A stretch of DNA of 64,000 bases, taken from assembly GCA_017445015.1 (NCBI GenBank), contig JAFSVL010000028.1, forward strand, positions 186,001 through 250,000, read 5' to 3'. Position 1 is the first letter of the stretch, and the number at the start of each line of letters is the position of its first letter. The notes beneath the pieces were generated by a model. It did no database searches, was not told the DNA's origin, and saw nothing but the letters and a program-made list of their open reading frames with translations. Origin of the DNA: Bacteroidales bacterium. Lineage in GTDB: Bacteria > Bacteroidota > Bacteroidia > Bacteroidales > UBA932. The position numbers were made by a program, and so were the translations under genes. Shown here piece after piece: positions 45,438-54,700 of this stretch.

Positions 45438-48371
45438 TTAAATTTTTATCAGTGAAAACTCTACCGGTTGACCGTGACGGCAAGTCACGTTGAGTATAGT
45501 ACGGTCTCCTGCCGGAGACACTTGAACTTCTGTTCCGAAGACAGCGTCCACGTAAGGCTGCCCAAGCGCCCAGCTGCCTGCAAGCACAAGTTTGCGCGCA
45601 AGCGGCCGGCTCTCCTGAGACGTCGTATAGGTCTTTTCCGTAATGCCCAGATCCGGGGTGCAGACACTCATGATACGTCCGGCACCACTGTCGCGCACCA
45701 TCACGATGGTCTGAGCCGGAATGGTCATTGTTTCCGAAGAATATTCTTCGTAAGCCACACAAGCGGTAATTCCCGTGGCAATATCCTTCACAATATGTGC
45801 GCGACGACTTGCTTCAAGCACCTGGTATGGGCGTATCTTGGAGCATGCTTTCCTCTGGGCAGACGTGGGCTCTACCAAAAGGAGATATTCATACGATTCC
45901 TGAACCGGGGAAATACCATGGTCCAGCACTGCCGATACGAAATCCCCCTCACCGCTTTTCTTCCCTGTATTGTCAGGAGACTGCTGATGCTGGCGATAAA
46001 TGACCAGATTACGGGCATCGTAGAGGATATAGCAGTTGCCCTTGAGGTCTTCCACCACTACCCGGCCCTGCTTTCTGAGCGTCACGGGAAAAGCGTTTAT
46101 GAGTTCTCCATCCACCAGGATTGCCTCTGAAGGCAGGGAAAGCCTCTGCTGGAAAAGGGTGGTTTCTGTAGGATATTCAGAAGTGTTGGTAATACCCGTG
46201 CCGATAAAGACAAGGCGATTGTCAAAGCAGAAGACGCTCTTTGTGGCTGTTGCTCCACTGCAGAAATTCTTCCTGTCCTTTTCCGTATAGGTAAAGGCAA
46301 GGACACCGTTCCTTCCTTCCAGGGATGAAACTCCGGGAAAGCTGCTGTCGTTCCTTTCCATGAGCGTCCCGGGAAGGGGGCTGTCGAGTTTGTCCCAGGG
46401 TAAGTGGATGGTGGTGGTTCCCGGAAGACGGTTCCAGTCCCAGCCGGGCTCGGCATAGCGGGAATCGCCCATCCCGGCCGGCTTGCCGGTATTGATTACC
46501 TGCACGGAGCCATAGCTCTGATAGCGGCCATACCGATTGTTCTTTGCATAAATTTCGGAGCCCCATACATTACTGTTGTAGGCTTTCAGGGTGACTGCCC
46601 AGCCGGCGCGGCGGTGCATGCCGAATGCTCCGTAGTTGTACACAAAGAAGCCTTCCGGAGCAGTCGATTCTGTGATTTTTGCGGTTTTGAGGGCTGCGTT
46701 CACGGCCTTGTCATTGCCCTTGAGATAGAGGTAGGCGCCGCCAAGTTCCGGGTCAACCTCGCCGCCGTTCCCGCTCAGGTCCCCAAGCAGGGCAAGGTAG
46801 CCGTAGGTGTTTCTGACCTTGGCCGGGATCTTTCCACCAAAGGGATGGCGTCCAGATATACCGGTTGCCCAGTCATACCGGTTGCACCAGGTGAGAAGGG
46901 CAAGAAGCCCGGTCTTGACGCAGCGGCGCGCCTCTTCCGCGGGGACGAACGAACTGCCTTCCACCAGCCTGAAATAGGTTCCCAGCGTGCTGTATGCACC
47001 TGTTGCATAGGCGGGGTAATTGCCGCCGTGGTGGAAGGTTGTGCCATCTGCCTTGATACCGCCAAGGGTGCCATGGGAAAAACGCATGGAACCGTCCATC
47101 CAACGTGTAAGGGCTTCCCAGTGAGACTGCTGCAGGGCAGGTGTTTCCTGAAGCATGCAAACCACCATCTTTGGAAGCAGCAGGGTGTTCCAGGAGTCCA
47201 CTACTTCGTCACGGTCTGTCTCAAAGGGCAGGCGGCATTCGGCCTCGCCACTCCAGTATGCAAGGGCTTCGCGGTAGGTTTCCATACGACCCCGGGCGCG
47301 TATTTCATCACGGAGTATCCAGAGAGCATCGGCCCAGCCCCGGATGTTGTATCCATAGTGATGGTTGGTTCCCATACCGCTGCCTTTGTCAACGCCCTGC
47401 CAGACAAGGTGGTCGGCCACGAGGAAAAAACGCTCCAGGGCTTCTTTGTCGCCAGAAATACGGTAGTCAATGGCCAGCCTGTACATGACGGTAAAGGCCT
47501 GCTGCATGCGAATGTCGGCAGAGGTGCTTTCGTCGTTGCTTACGATGGGGGTTCCCCTGGGCGTTCCGTCCGGGAGGCGTTGCAGTTTCAATGCGGCATA
47601 ATCCTTTTCTAAAGTCTTGCGGTAAGGGATGGGATCGTAAGCTGCTCCGGAGGGCATATCGTCACGGAAAAAATCGTCCAGCCGGTCCTGTAAGAGAGCC
47701 AGGGATCGTTCATCAACAGACGGAGCCGGCCCGAGCTGCGGATAGTTCTCCCATTCCTGAAGGCGCGCCCAGTGCCACATATTGCGGCGTGAGAGGAAGC
47801 GATTATTCCCTGGAATCTGGGCATCAGGCGTGTTTTGGTGATGGATGGCATCGGCAGTGAAAGTGAGCCTGTCCAGACAGAAACTGCCCGCCGCAACACG
47901 GGCAGACGGCCTTATGGCCATCAGCACGCCGTCATGGCGCCTGTTTCTAACAGGAATGTCACCCACGAAACCGGCGTCAGTGAGCATGTCTTCGTAACGG
48001 ACCCAGGCTGCCCGCCAGCCGCGGAAATTCATCCCGAACTCGAACCAGCATATATCCCGGCCGTCCTGGTCGCGGAAAATCACCCTCACAGGCTCCCGGG
48101 AAGGTGTCTCGTTACAAAGCCAGAACATGACACCCCCCTTGCGGCTGCCCATGAACGCCTGGATGGCCTGAGGGTCTTGGAGGAGCAGTTCGGCCTGACC
48201 GGTCCATGAAAAACGCAACGAAGCCGCGCCGTCCTTGAAACGGTCCGTATCCGTGCTCACGCTTCCCCTGCCCCGAACCTTTACCTGCGAAGGCACGGAT
48301 TCGAAATCGTAAGCGTAGAGGCTCACGCTTCCAAGGATAAACGCCAGGGCCAGGGGAAAAATCTTACGCAT
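45438..48371 (-). CDS. Polysaccharide lyase family 8, chondroitin sulfate ABC lyase-like (copy 2)
   Basis: A 977-residue secreted lyase with signal peptide (cut near LYA-YDF). It has the same domain order as the PL8 at 36675, but its sequence matches the canonical motifs more closely: H448 (FHHGGNYPAY), Y455, R508 (SGRHP) and E606 (GSEIYAKNNRYGRYQSYGS). Unsaturated disaccharides from chondroitin or dermatan sulfate, or hyaluronan, are the expected products. It starts with one base shared with the GH88 stop (TAATG). Two distinct PL8 genes on either side of susCD suggest different chain preferences, for example endo and exo; that is an inference. Confidence 0.95.
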   Translation of the reverse strand: MRKIFPLALAFILGSVSLYAYDFESVPSQVKVRGRGSVSTDTDRFKDGAASLRFSWTGQAELLLQDPQAIQAFMGSRKGGVMFWLCNETPSREPVRVIFRDQDGRDICWFEFGMNFRGWRAAWVRYEDMLTDAGFVGDIPVRNRRHDGVLMAIRPSARVAAGSFCLDRLTFTADAIHHQNTPDAQIPGNNRFLSRRNMWHWARLQEWENYPQLGPAPSVDERSLALLQDRLDDFFRDDMPSGAAYDPIPYRKTLEKDYAALKLQRLPDGTPRGTPIVSNDESTSADIRMQQAFTVMYRLAIDYRISGDKEALERFFLVADHLVWQGVDKGSGMGTNHHYGYNIRGWADALWILRDEIRARGRMETYREALAYWSGEAECRLPFETDRDEVVDSWNTLLLPKMVVCMLQETPALQQSHWEALTRWMDGSMRFSHGTLGGIKADGTTFHHGGNYPAYATGAYSTLGTYFRLVEGSSFVPAEEARRCVKTGLLALLTWCNRYDWATGISGRHPFGGKIPAKVRNTYGYLALLGDLSGNGGEVDPELGGAYLYLKGNDKAVNAALKTAKITESTAPEGFFVYNYGAFGMHRRAGWAVTLKAYNSNVWGSEIYAKNNRYGRYQSYGSVQVINTGKPAGMGDSRYAEPGWDWNRLPGTTTIHLPWDKLDSPLPGTLMERNDSSFPGVSSLEGRNGVLAFTYTEKDRKNFCSGATATKSVFCFDNRLVFIGTGITNTSEYPTETTLFQQRLSLPSEAILVDGELINAFPVTLRKQGRVVVEDLKGNCYILYDARNLVIYRQHQQSPDNTGKKSGEGDFVSAVLDHGISPVQESYEYLLLVEPTSAQRKACSKIRPYQVLEASRRAHIVKDIATGITACVAYEEYSSETMTIPAQTIVMVRDSGAGRIMSVCTPDLGITEKTYTTSQESRPLARKLVLAGSWALGQPYVDAVFGTEVQVSPAGDRTILNVTCRHGQPVEFSLIKI

Positions 48372-49552
48372 TATTCAAGTCTTCTTCTTTTTAAAAGAGC
48401 TTCAAGGAAATAATAATCGGCATAGTTCAGCGGGACATCGATGTTGTTTCCGTGAGGGAGGGATCCCACGCTATGTTTGAGGATAAACCCGCCGTTTGTG
48501 CCCTGGCGGGCCAGATAGGCCTCCGACGAGAGGGATACGAGCATTTTGTCGGCCGTTTTCCTGTACAGGGAATTCCTTGTAAGGGAATAAAGATGATAGA
48601 AGGCACTGGCCATGATGGAGGCCGATGACGCGTCGCGGAAGGTGTCGGGGATATCCGGAGCGTCAAAGTCCCAGTAAGGTACGCCGTCTTCCGGGAGCCG
48701 GCCCATGATATATGCCGCAATCTTTTCTGCCTGTGAGAGATAGCGCCCGAAGCCAGTATAGGCGTATGTCATTGCATAACCATAGAGCGCCCAGGCCTGA
48801 CCGCGGGCCCAGGCCGACTCATCGGCATATCCCTGGGCTGTACAGCGTTGACGCACTTCTCCTGTCTGCGGATCATAATCAAGCACATGATAGCAACTTG
48901 CATCGGGACGGAAATGATTCTGAAGGGTTTTGTCGGCATGGCTTACGGCAATGTTGAAGTAGGTGGAGTCACCGCTTATGCGCGTTGCATTGAAAAGCAG
49001 CTCCAGATTCATCATATTGTCAATGATGACGGGGCATTCCCAGCCCCGTTCCGCCTGCCAGCCGCGGTCCACATTCCAGGATTGAAGCACACCAGCGCCC
49101 GGACGGAATCGCGTAGAAAGAGACTTTGCCGCATTCAGGATTACTTCCTTATACCCGGGGGTGTTCTTGATCCTAAGACCGTTGCCGTAACTGCCGGATA
49201 TCATGAAACCAACGTCGTGATGCCATTTGAGGTACTGGATTGTGTCCAACTTCTCTGTATGGCGCCTGGCATGGTCTGCCCAAAATTCGTCTCCGGAGAG
49301 TTCATACATATACCAGAGGCTTCCGGCAAAAAAGCCGCTTACCCAATCGTCCTCAGGGACGAACTCGACCGCTCCGTCCTTGAATGTCGATGGAATACGC
49401 AGGGTATCCCCCTCCTCACTCAAAGCAAGGAGGGCGGACAACTGCACCTTGGCATTCTCTGTGTTCTCGATGACAAGGCGGTCGGCCTGACGAAAACAGA
49501 CTGCAAGGCAAAGGGTGGCCGCCAGGGCAGCGATAGTCTTGATACTGTTCAT
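48371..49552 (-). CDS. GH88 unsaturated glucuronyl hydrolase
   Basis: A 393-residue (alpha/alpha)6-barrel enzyme that removes the 4,5-unsaturated uronic acid from lyase products by vinyl-ether hydration. D113 (WHHDVGF) and D178 (PVIIDNMMN) correspond to the two essential Asp residues of Bacillus UGL. The segments ARGQAWALYG and SSASIMASAFYHL are typical. A signal peptide with a possible lipobox (LAVC, C19) points to the periplasm. It is between the fimbrillin/beta-helix gene and the PL8 gene, with a 6-nt gap and a 1-nt overlap. Confidence 0.95.
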   Translation of the reverse strand: MNSIKTIAALAATLCLAVCFRQADRLVIENTENAKVQLSALLALSEEGDTLRIPSTFKDGAVEFVPEDDWVSGFFAGSLWYMYELSGDEFWADHARRHTEKLDTIQYLKWHHDVGFMISGSYGNGLRIKNTPGYKEVILNAAKSLSTRFRPGAGVLQSWNVDRGWQAERGWECPVIIDNMMNLELLFNATRISGDSTYFNIAVSHADKTLQNHFRPDASCYHVLDYDPQTGEVRQRCTAQGYADESAWARGQAWALYGYAMTYAYTGFGRYLSQAEKIAAYIMGRLPEDGVPYWDFDAPDIPDTFRDASSASIMASAFYHLYSLTRNSLYRKTADKMLVSLSSEAYLARQGTNGGFILKHSVGSLPHGNNIDVPLNYADYYFLEALLKRRRLE

Positions 49553-49558
49553 TACGAT

Positions 49559-51382
49559 TTATTTGTTCTGCGGTCCGTAGGTCTTGTAAGCAGCCTTCAA
49601 GGTATATGCTCCGGTGGTGGTGTCGAAGGATTCAAAGGGGTCTTCGGCCTCATTGGAAAGTGCATTGGCAACCCCTGCAGGCTGACCATAGCCATTACCT
49701 GAATAGATCCATGTCGCCGTACCGCCCAAACCATAAACGACATCTCCATAATTATGGATAACTGCTTTATCCTGTGTGTCCGAGAACAGGTAATACGTTT
49801 TGCTTGCGGCATTGGAACTTGCCGGATTATAGATATTTCCGCCAACTTCCAGTAACGTCAGCTTAAAGTGCCTGAACAAGCCGTTGGTACTTGTGATATT
49901 GTAGAAAATATTATTTCTTATGGATTCTTTTCCAGTCCATACATCGGCGGATGCATTCGTCTGACTCGCGGCGTTTGCATAATTCAGGATCTGGGCATTC
50001 CTTACAGCAGAGCTATAGACAACATTGTTTTCGAAAACAATGTCTTTGTAAGCATCCATCGCCGTTGTTGCAGCCGCGTTGATCACCTGAAGATTGGCCT
50101 TCAGGTTTATGGAACAGTTGACAAATCTGAGGCTGTTAATACCAAAGGCAGGCTTATTCATATAATACAGCGGTTTGGCCAGGGTAAGGGAACAGGAATC
50201 AAAATGCAGAGACCCAAAATCTCCATCGTATCCCTGGTTATTGCAATAATAGTTGTTATACGTTGTATTATCCAGGCTGACTCCCTTCATGACAAGTGAG
50301 CCGCCCTGCAATGCCGTATTCGCCCCGGGAGATAAAACAACAGCCTCCGGGGAGGACGGATAACGCTTGACAAGGACTACCGTTTTCTGGACATAAACTG
50401 TGGAAGAATTCGTGAACTTAGCGCTACCGCTCAAAAAGACAATGCGTTGCTTACCTGAAATTGCAGCGCCGAGCTCACTGTCCGCATCCGAATCAAGAGC
50501 CTGAATTTCTCCACTGCCACTGAAATCGGCTTTGTTGTAGGCAATGCCGGCGATTTCGATGGTGGCGCCGGCGGTAAAGGCGGCATAAAGGTCATTGTCG
50601 AAGGAGAGGCCACTCATTGTGCCCAGCTTGACGAAGCGGTTGCGGTCAAAGGTGACGCTCGTCCTGGTGGCGCGGGTGGCAAAGGTTCCGTCGGTCTTGT
50701 TGATGACGAAGGTGATACCGCGGGAGAAGGTGACGGGGGCTACCACGAAATAATAGGTGTCGCCCCTTGCCATGACCGTTCCGTCCGCATGCTTCATGGT
50801 TACGGAAATGTCGGAAGCCGTGACAGTGGGGGTGCCGCCGTTGTAGTCAATACTCACCTTGCCCGCAATCCTTTCGCCGTTGTTGCCCATAAAGGTAATG
50901 CTCCGGACGTCATCCTCGTCAAGCGTAAACTGCACAAGCGCACCCACATTCTTGAAATTGAGAGACATTTCTTCAATGGTCGTGTATGCGATGGAAAGGT
51001 TTGCAGCGGGGTCAAAACTGCCGGGGGTTGCCTCCTGGACGGCAGGAAGTGCAGTGGAGAGGGTGCTGCCGGAAATGGAAGAAGCGGCGTCGTAAGGATA
51101 GAGGCTGTAGAAGTGGGCAGCGCCTTCGGTCACCTGTGCGTCAATGGAATTACCGGAGACGGTACGGGGAGTATTCAGGAAACCCTGGATATTGTCATAG
51201 ATACCAACCTGGTCTTCACCGTCCGTAAACAATACGGCATGGTCTGAGAGAGTGCTCCTGACTCCATCCGTAGAAACCGAGAAAGTAACATCTACCATCT
51301 TGAAGGCAGTCTCGGGGGCCTCCCGGGCACATGAAACAAGTGCCGCAAGCGCCATCAGATAAAATTTTGCAGTCCTTTTCAT
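49559..51382 (-). CDS. Lipoprotein with fimbrillin-like N terminus and beta-helix C terminus
   Basis: A 607-residue lipoprotein (ALVSC, C18). The N-terminal half (about 20-255) is fimbrillin-like, with FYSLYPYDAA, NVGALVQFTL and YYFVVAPVTFSRG, similar to the start of the large lipoprotein at 23725-27462. The C-terminal half (about 265-607) is a right-handed beta-helix of DUF4957/DUF5123 type, related to the end of the protein at 30490-32712 (shared IEIAGIxYNKA, RNNIFYN and FESFDTTTGAY-TYGP). It starts 3 nt after a small peptide gene. A role in glycan binding or lysis at the cell surface is likely but not proven. Confidence 0.75.
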   Translation of the reverse strand: MKRTAKFYLMALAALVSCAREAPETAFKMVDVTFSVSTDGVRSTLSDHAVLFTDGEDQVGIYDNIQGFLNTPRTVSGNSIDAQVTEGAAHFYSLYPYDAASSISGSTLSTALPAVQEATPGSFDPAANLSIAYTTIEEMSLNFKNVGALVQFTLDEDDVRSITFMGNNGERIAGKVSIDYNGGTPTVTASDISVTMKHADGTVMARGDTYYFVVAPVTFSRGITFVINKTDGTFATRATRTSVTFDRNRFVKLGTMSGLSFDNDLYAAFTAGATIEIAGIAYNKADFSGSGEIQALDSDADSELGAAISGKQRIVFLSGSAKFTNSSTVYVQKTVVLVKRYPSSPEAVVLSPGANTALQGGSLVMKGVSLDNTTYNNYYCNNQGYDGDFGSLHFDSCSLTLAKPLYYMNKPAFGINSLRFVNCSINLKANLQVINAAATTAMDAYKDIVFENNVVYSSAVRNAQILNYANAASQTNASADVWTGKESIRNNIFYNITSTNGLFRHFKLTLLEVGGNIYNPASSNAASKTYYLFSDTQDKAVIHNYGDVVYGLGGTATWIYSGNGYGQPAGVANALSNEAEDPFESFDTTTGAYTLKAAYKTYGPQNK

Positions 51383-51385
51383 AAC

Positions 51386-51586
51386 CTACGCTCCCATAAT
51401 AAAGTCAATAGCGTCCGGGGTACCCAAAAGGGACGAACTCCAGTCAAGCTCCAGGTCGTTTTCATCAAAAGACTCATTCCGCACGGATGCGCAGACAAAG
51501 CAGCCGGTACTCACCGGTGACAGCTTACAGGCCGGAGCCTTGTAACACATGACCGGCGGGGTGAAAGATTTGATAGTTTTGTTCAT
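51386..51586 (-). CDS. Small 66-residue peptide at the head of the glycan locus
   Basis: A 66-residue protein (MNKTIKSFTPPVMCY...) with four Cys in its first half (residues 14-32), a VSTG motif, an acidic DENDLELDW stretch and a hydrophobic tail. No signal peptide or membrane helix is evident. It is the first gene after the divergent promoter region and ends 3 nt before the fimbrillin/beta-helix gene. It resembles the 48-residue peptide at 27477-27623 in length class, MNK start, VSTG and acidic C-terminal part. Function is unknown. Confidence 0.7.
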   Translation of the reverse strand: MNKTIKSFTPPVMCYKAPACKLSPVSTGCFVCASVRNESFDENDLELDWSSSLLGTPDAIDFIMGA

Positions 51587-51715
51587 ATTAAGAAAATCGG
51601 TTATTGGTTGTTCGTGGTCTTACGGCAAAAATATGCAAAAATCCAGCAGCCCATTGGTACGAAAATACAAATATTTTGTACTTTTGTCCAATAAAGAAAA
51701 ATATATATATTATCT
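51587..51715. promoter_or_regulatory. Divergent promoter region of the glycan locus and its regulator
   Basis: This AT-rich 129-bp region separates the minus-strand locus from the hybrid two-component gene. On the minus strand TATTTTTG at 51633-51626 fits the -7 consensus, about 40 nt before the peptide start, with no TTTG at 19 bp spacing, as expected for an activated promoter. On the plus strand TACTTTTG at 51679-51686 fits for the regulator, 29 nt before its ATG. The regulator's binding site is probably here, but no clear direct repeat was found. Confidence 0.6.
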
Positions 51716-54700
51716 ATGCCGGCCTGTATTAAAAGACTTTACGTGATACTGCTTCTCGCATTCGCCTATATAGCCGCCCAAGGCATGCCCTACTTCAAGC
51801 ACCTGACCACAAGCGACGGACTTGCGCATCCCAATGTCATGTCCATGTGCCAGGATTCCTTAGGAAGGATATGGTTCGGGACAGAAAACGGACTCAGCAT
51901 TTACAACGGCACACGCATAATATCCTACAAGCCGTACGATGTGATTTCCGGCAGGATATGCTTCAAGGAGAGCCTGATTAGAAAACTTGTATGCGACGCA
52001 CAAGGCCGGGTGTTTTTCCTCACCTCATCAGAACTTGTCTGCTACGAACCGGAATCGGACTCCATGGAAACACTACTGGAAGGAGACCTCACGGCATTAT
52101 ATATCAAAGACGGAAGTGCATACGCAGTGCGCGGACAGGAGCACTTCTGTTATAACGACGATACAAGGCGCATGGACAGTATGCCGAAGCTGCCTTTTAC
52201 CGGAATCACCGATATGCTTGTCCAAAATGGCGACACCTATCTCATCTGTCCTGAAGGTCTCTTCGTTGCAAGGGGAAACGGGGCGTACCAGCAGTTGAGC
52301 AGAACAGGAGACTTGTACTCCCTGTTTGCGTCTTCTGCAGGAGAGATCTGGACCGGCAGCAACACCGGAGGACTCCTGAGGGTATTCCCCAATGGCGGGA
52401 TCCGCCATTACACGGCAGAGACAGATAAGGACAGGGGGTTCCTGTGCAACAACATCCGCTCTATTGCCGAGGACAGCGAATCCCGTATATGGTTTGGTAC
52501 ATTCAACGGACTTTACACTTATACTCCATCTTCAGATACTTTCCGTGCATACCGGCGTGAAGACAGGGAAGGCGGACTGTCCAGTTCATCCATACACACG
52601 GTGCTCAAAGACCGCGACGGAATCTTGTGGGTGGGGACATACTATGGCGGCGGCAACTATACGGATTCCAGAACCGGGGCATATTCATTTTTCCCGGCGA
52701 CTCCGAACAACGAGGGTGGCCTCTCGGCCCCTGTAGCCGGCCATCTGATGGAGGACGGCAGAGGCAATATCTGGATTTGCACGGAAGGCGGCGGTCTGAA
52801 CAGGCTTGAACCGGGAACCGGGAAAATATCGGTCTATGGGGAACGCTACTTCACCCATGCCAAATGGGTGGCAGAAAATACGGATGATAACAGCCTCTTC
52901 ATTGCCACCAACAGGCACGGCCTTTTCCGTCTGGACACAAGAAGCGGAAGGATTTCACAAGAAATCAGGCCAAAGGAGAGTGACTCCCCCTTTTATGTGA
53001 TCAATATCGTTGACCGTTACCAGGACTTATTGGTTCTCTCCACCAACGACGGCGTATGGCTTCACTCGTGCGCCGCACATAAGGACACGTTGTTATATCC
53101 CCGTACGGAAGGCGTACGCTATGTACATCAGACCATCAGCGGCAACAGGCTTTTCCTCGCTTCATCCACCGTGGTAGAGTTTGATCTTGACCGTAAAAAG
53201 AAAATCCGTGAATATCCTGTCAATACAGACAACGGCAGGGCAAGGCCCATGCGCATCCTGGTAATGGATGACGGGACAATTTATACCAGCACTTTCGGCC
53301 ATGGTATATTCCGCCTTGAAAACGGCGTATTCAAGCCCCTCAGGGACACGCCCAGAAACGGATACCAGCTGGTTGATGCAGGAGGCGGGAACCTCCTGGT
53401 ATCGGCCGAGCAGCAGATCCTCCTTCTGGATGCAGACGGACAGGTTCTCCAGCGCTACCGCGTCGGGGAAAACCTGCCACTGGAAGCCATGGTGCTGGAC
53501 AGTGGCCTTCTGCTCACGGAAAACGGCACCATATATGCCGGCGGGACCAATGGTCTTGTGAGTTTTTCACGGAATACGCTTGACGCAGCCCGGAAGGACA
53601 GACTGTATTTCAGTAACGTTTACGTAAATGGTGAAGCCCTTCAGTCATCCGTTCCCGTGAATGGAGAAGTGGCATTCAAAGGCCTGCAGAAACGCCTTGA
53701 CATACATCTTTCTTCCCGTCGGAACATTACGTCCCTGGACTGGTCACGCTATGAATACCGCCTTTATGGAAGGGATGATACGTGGACTGCCATGGAAGGT
53801 CCCGTGGTCTCCATCGCAGAACTCAAAGAGGGACGATATCAACTGGAAGTAAAACGCAAGGATGAGTCAGGTACGCTTTGCTCGCTTGAACTTTCCATAC
53901 TCCCCCACTGGTATGCCACACCATGGGCAAAAATGATCTATACGCTCATTGCATTTGGCCTCATCGGGTTCATGCTCCGCTCGATATACATTCGACAGGA
54001 AGCGTCAAGGGCACAGCAGCTGAACGAGACCAAATTGCGTTTTTTTACCACTGTGAGCCACGAACTCAGGAGTCCTCTCACAATAATCATTGCACAGATA
54101 GACAGCATTATACAGTCTTATCACCTTGCGCCAAAGGTGCGTTCAAAAATGAAAAAAGTACGCAGCCAGGCACAACAGATGAACCAGCTTGTGAACGAAA
54201 TCATAGACTTCCGGAAATTTGAGCAAAATATGGTCACCCTGCACCGATGCAGCATTCCGGCCAATCTTTTCGTAGCGGACATTGTGGAGAAATTCCGGGA
54301 ACTGGCAAGTTCCAGAGGCCTTGAAATCAGCTTCTTGAGTTCCCCGGACGACCCTAACGTCTTCATAGACAGTTCTCAGATGCAGAAGGTACTCATGAAT
54401 CTGATATTCAATGCCGTAAAGTTTACCCCGGGGGGAGGGAAGATTGAACTGGAAGTAGAGAATGTCCCCGCAAAGGAACTCGTCAGGATTCATGTCATGG
54501 ACACCGGCATCGGAATAAAGGAAGAGGACAGGGAGCGTATCTTCGAGCGCTTCTACCAGGCGGGAGGAACCGGGCATGTGATTGAAGGCTTCCCGAGTTC
54601 AGGCCTGGGCCTTGCGCTGAGCAAAGATATCGTACAGCTCCACGACGGAAGCATCCGGGCCTTCAACCGCCCCGGCGGAGGTTCGGACTTTGTAATCACC

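Noticed and set aside
51587..51715. A direct-repeat operator for the hybrid two-component regulator
   Set aside because: Only AT-rich runs and -7 boxes are visible; no repeated motif with helical spacing could be supported by eye.
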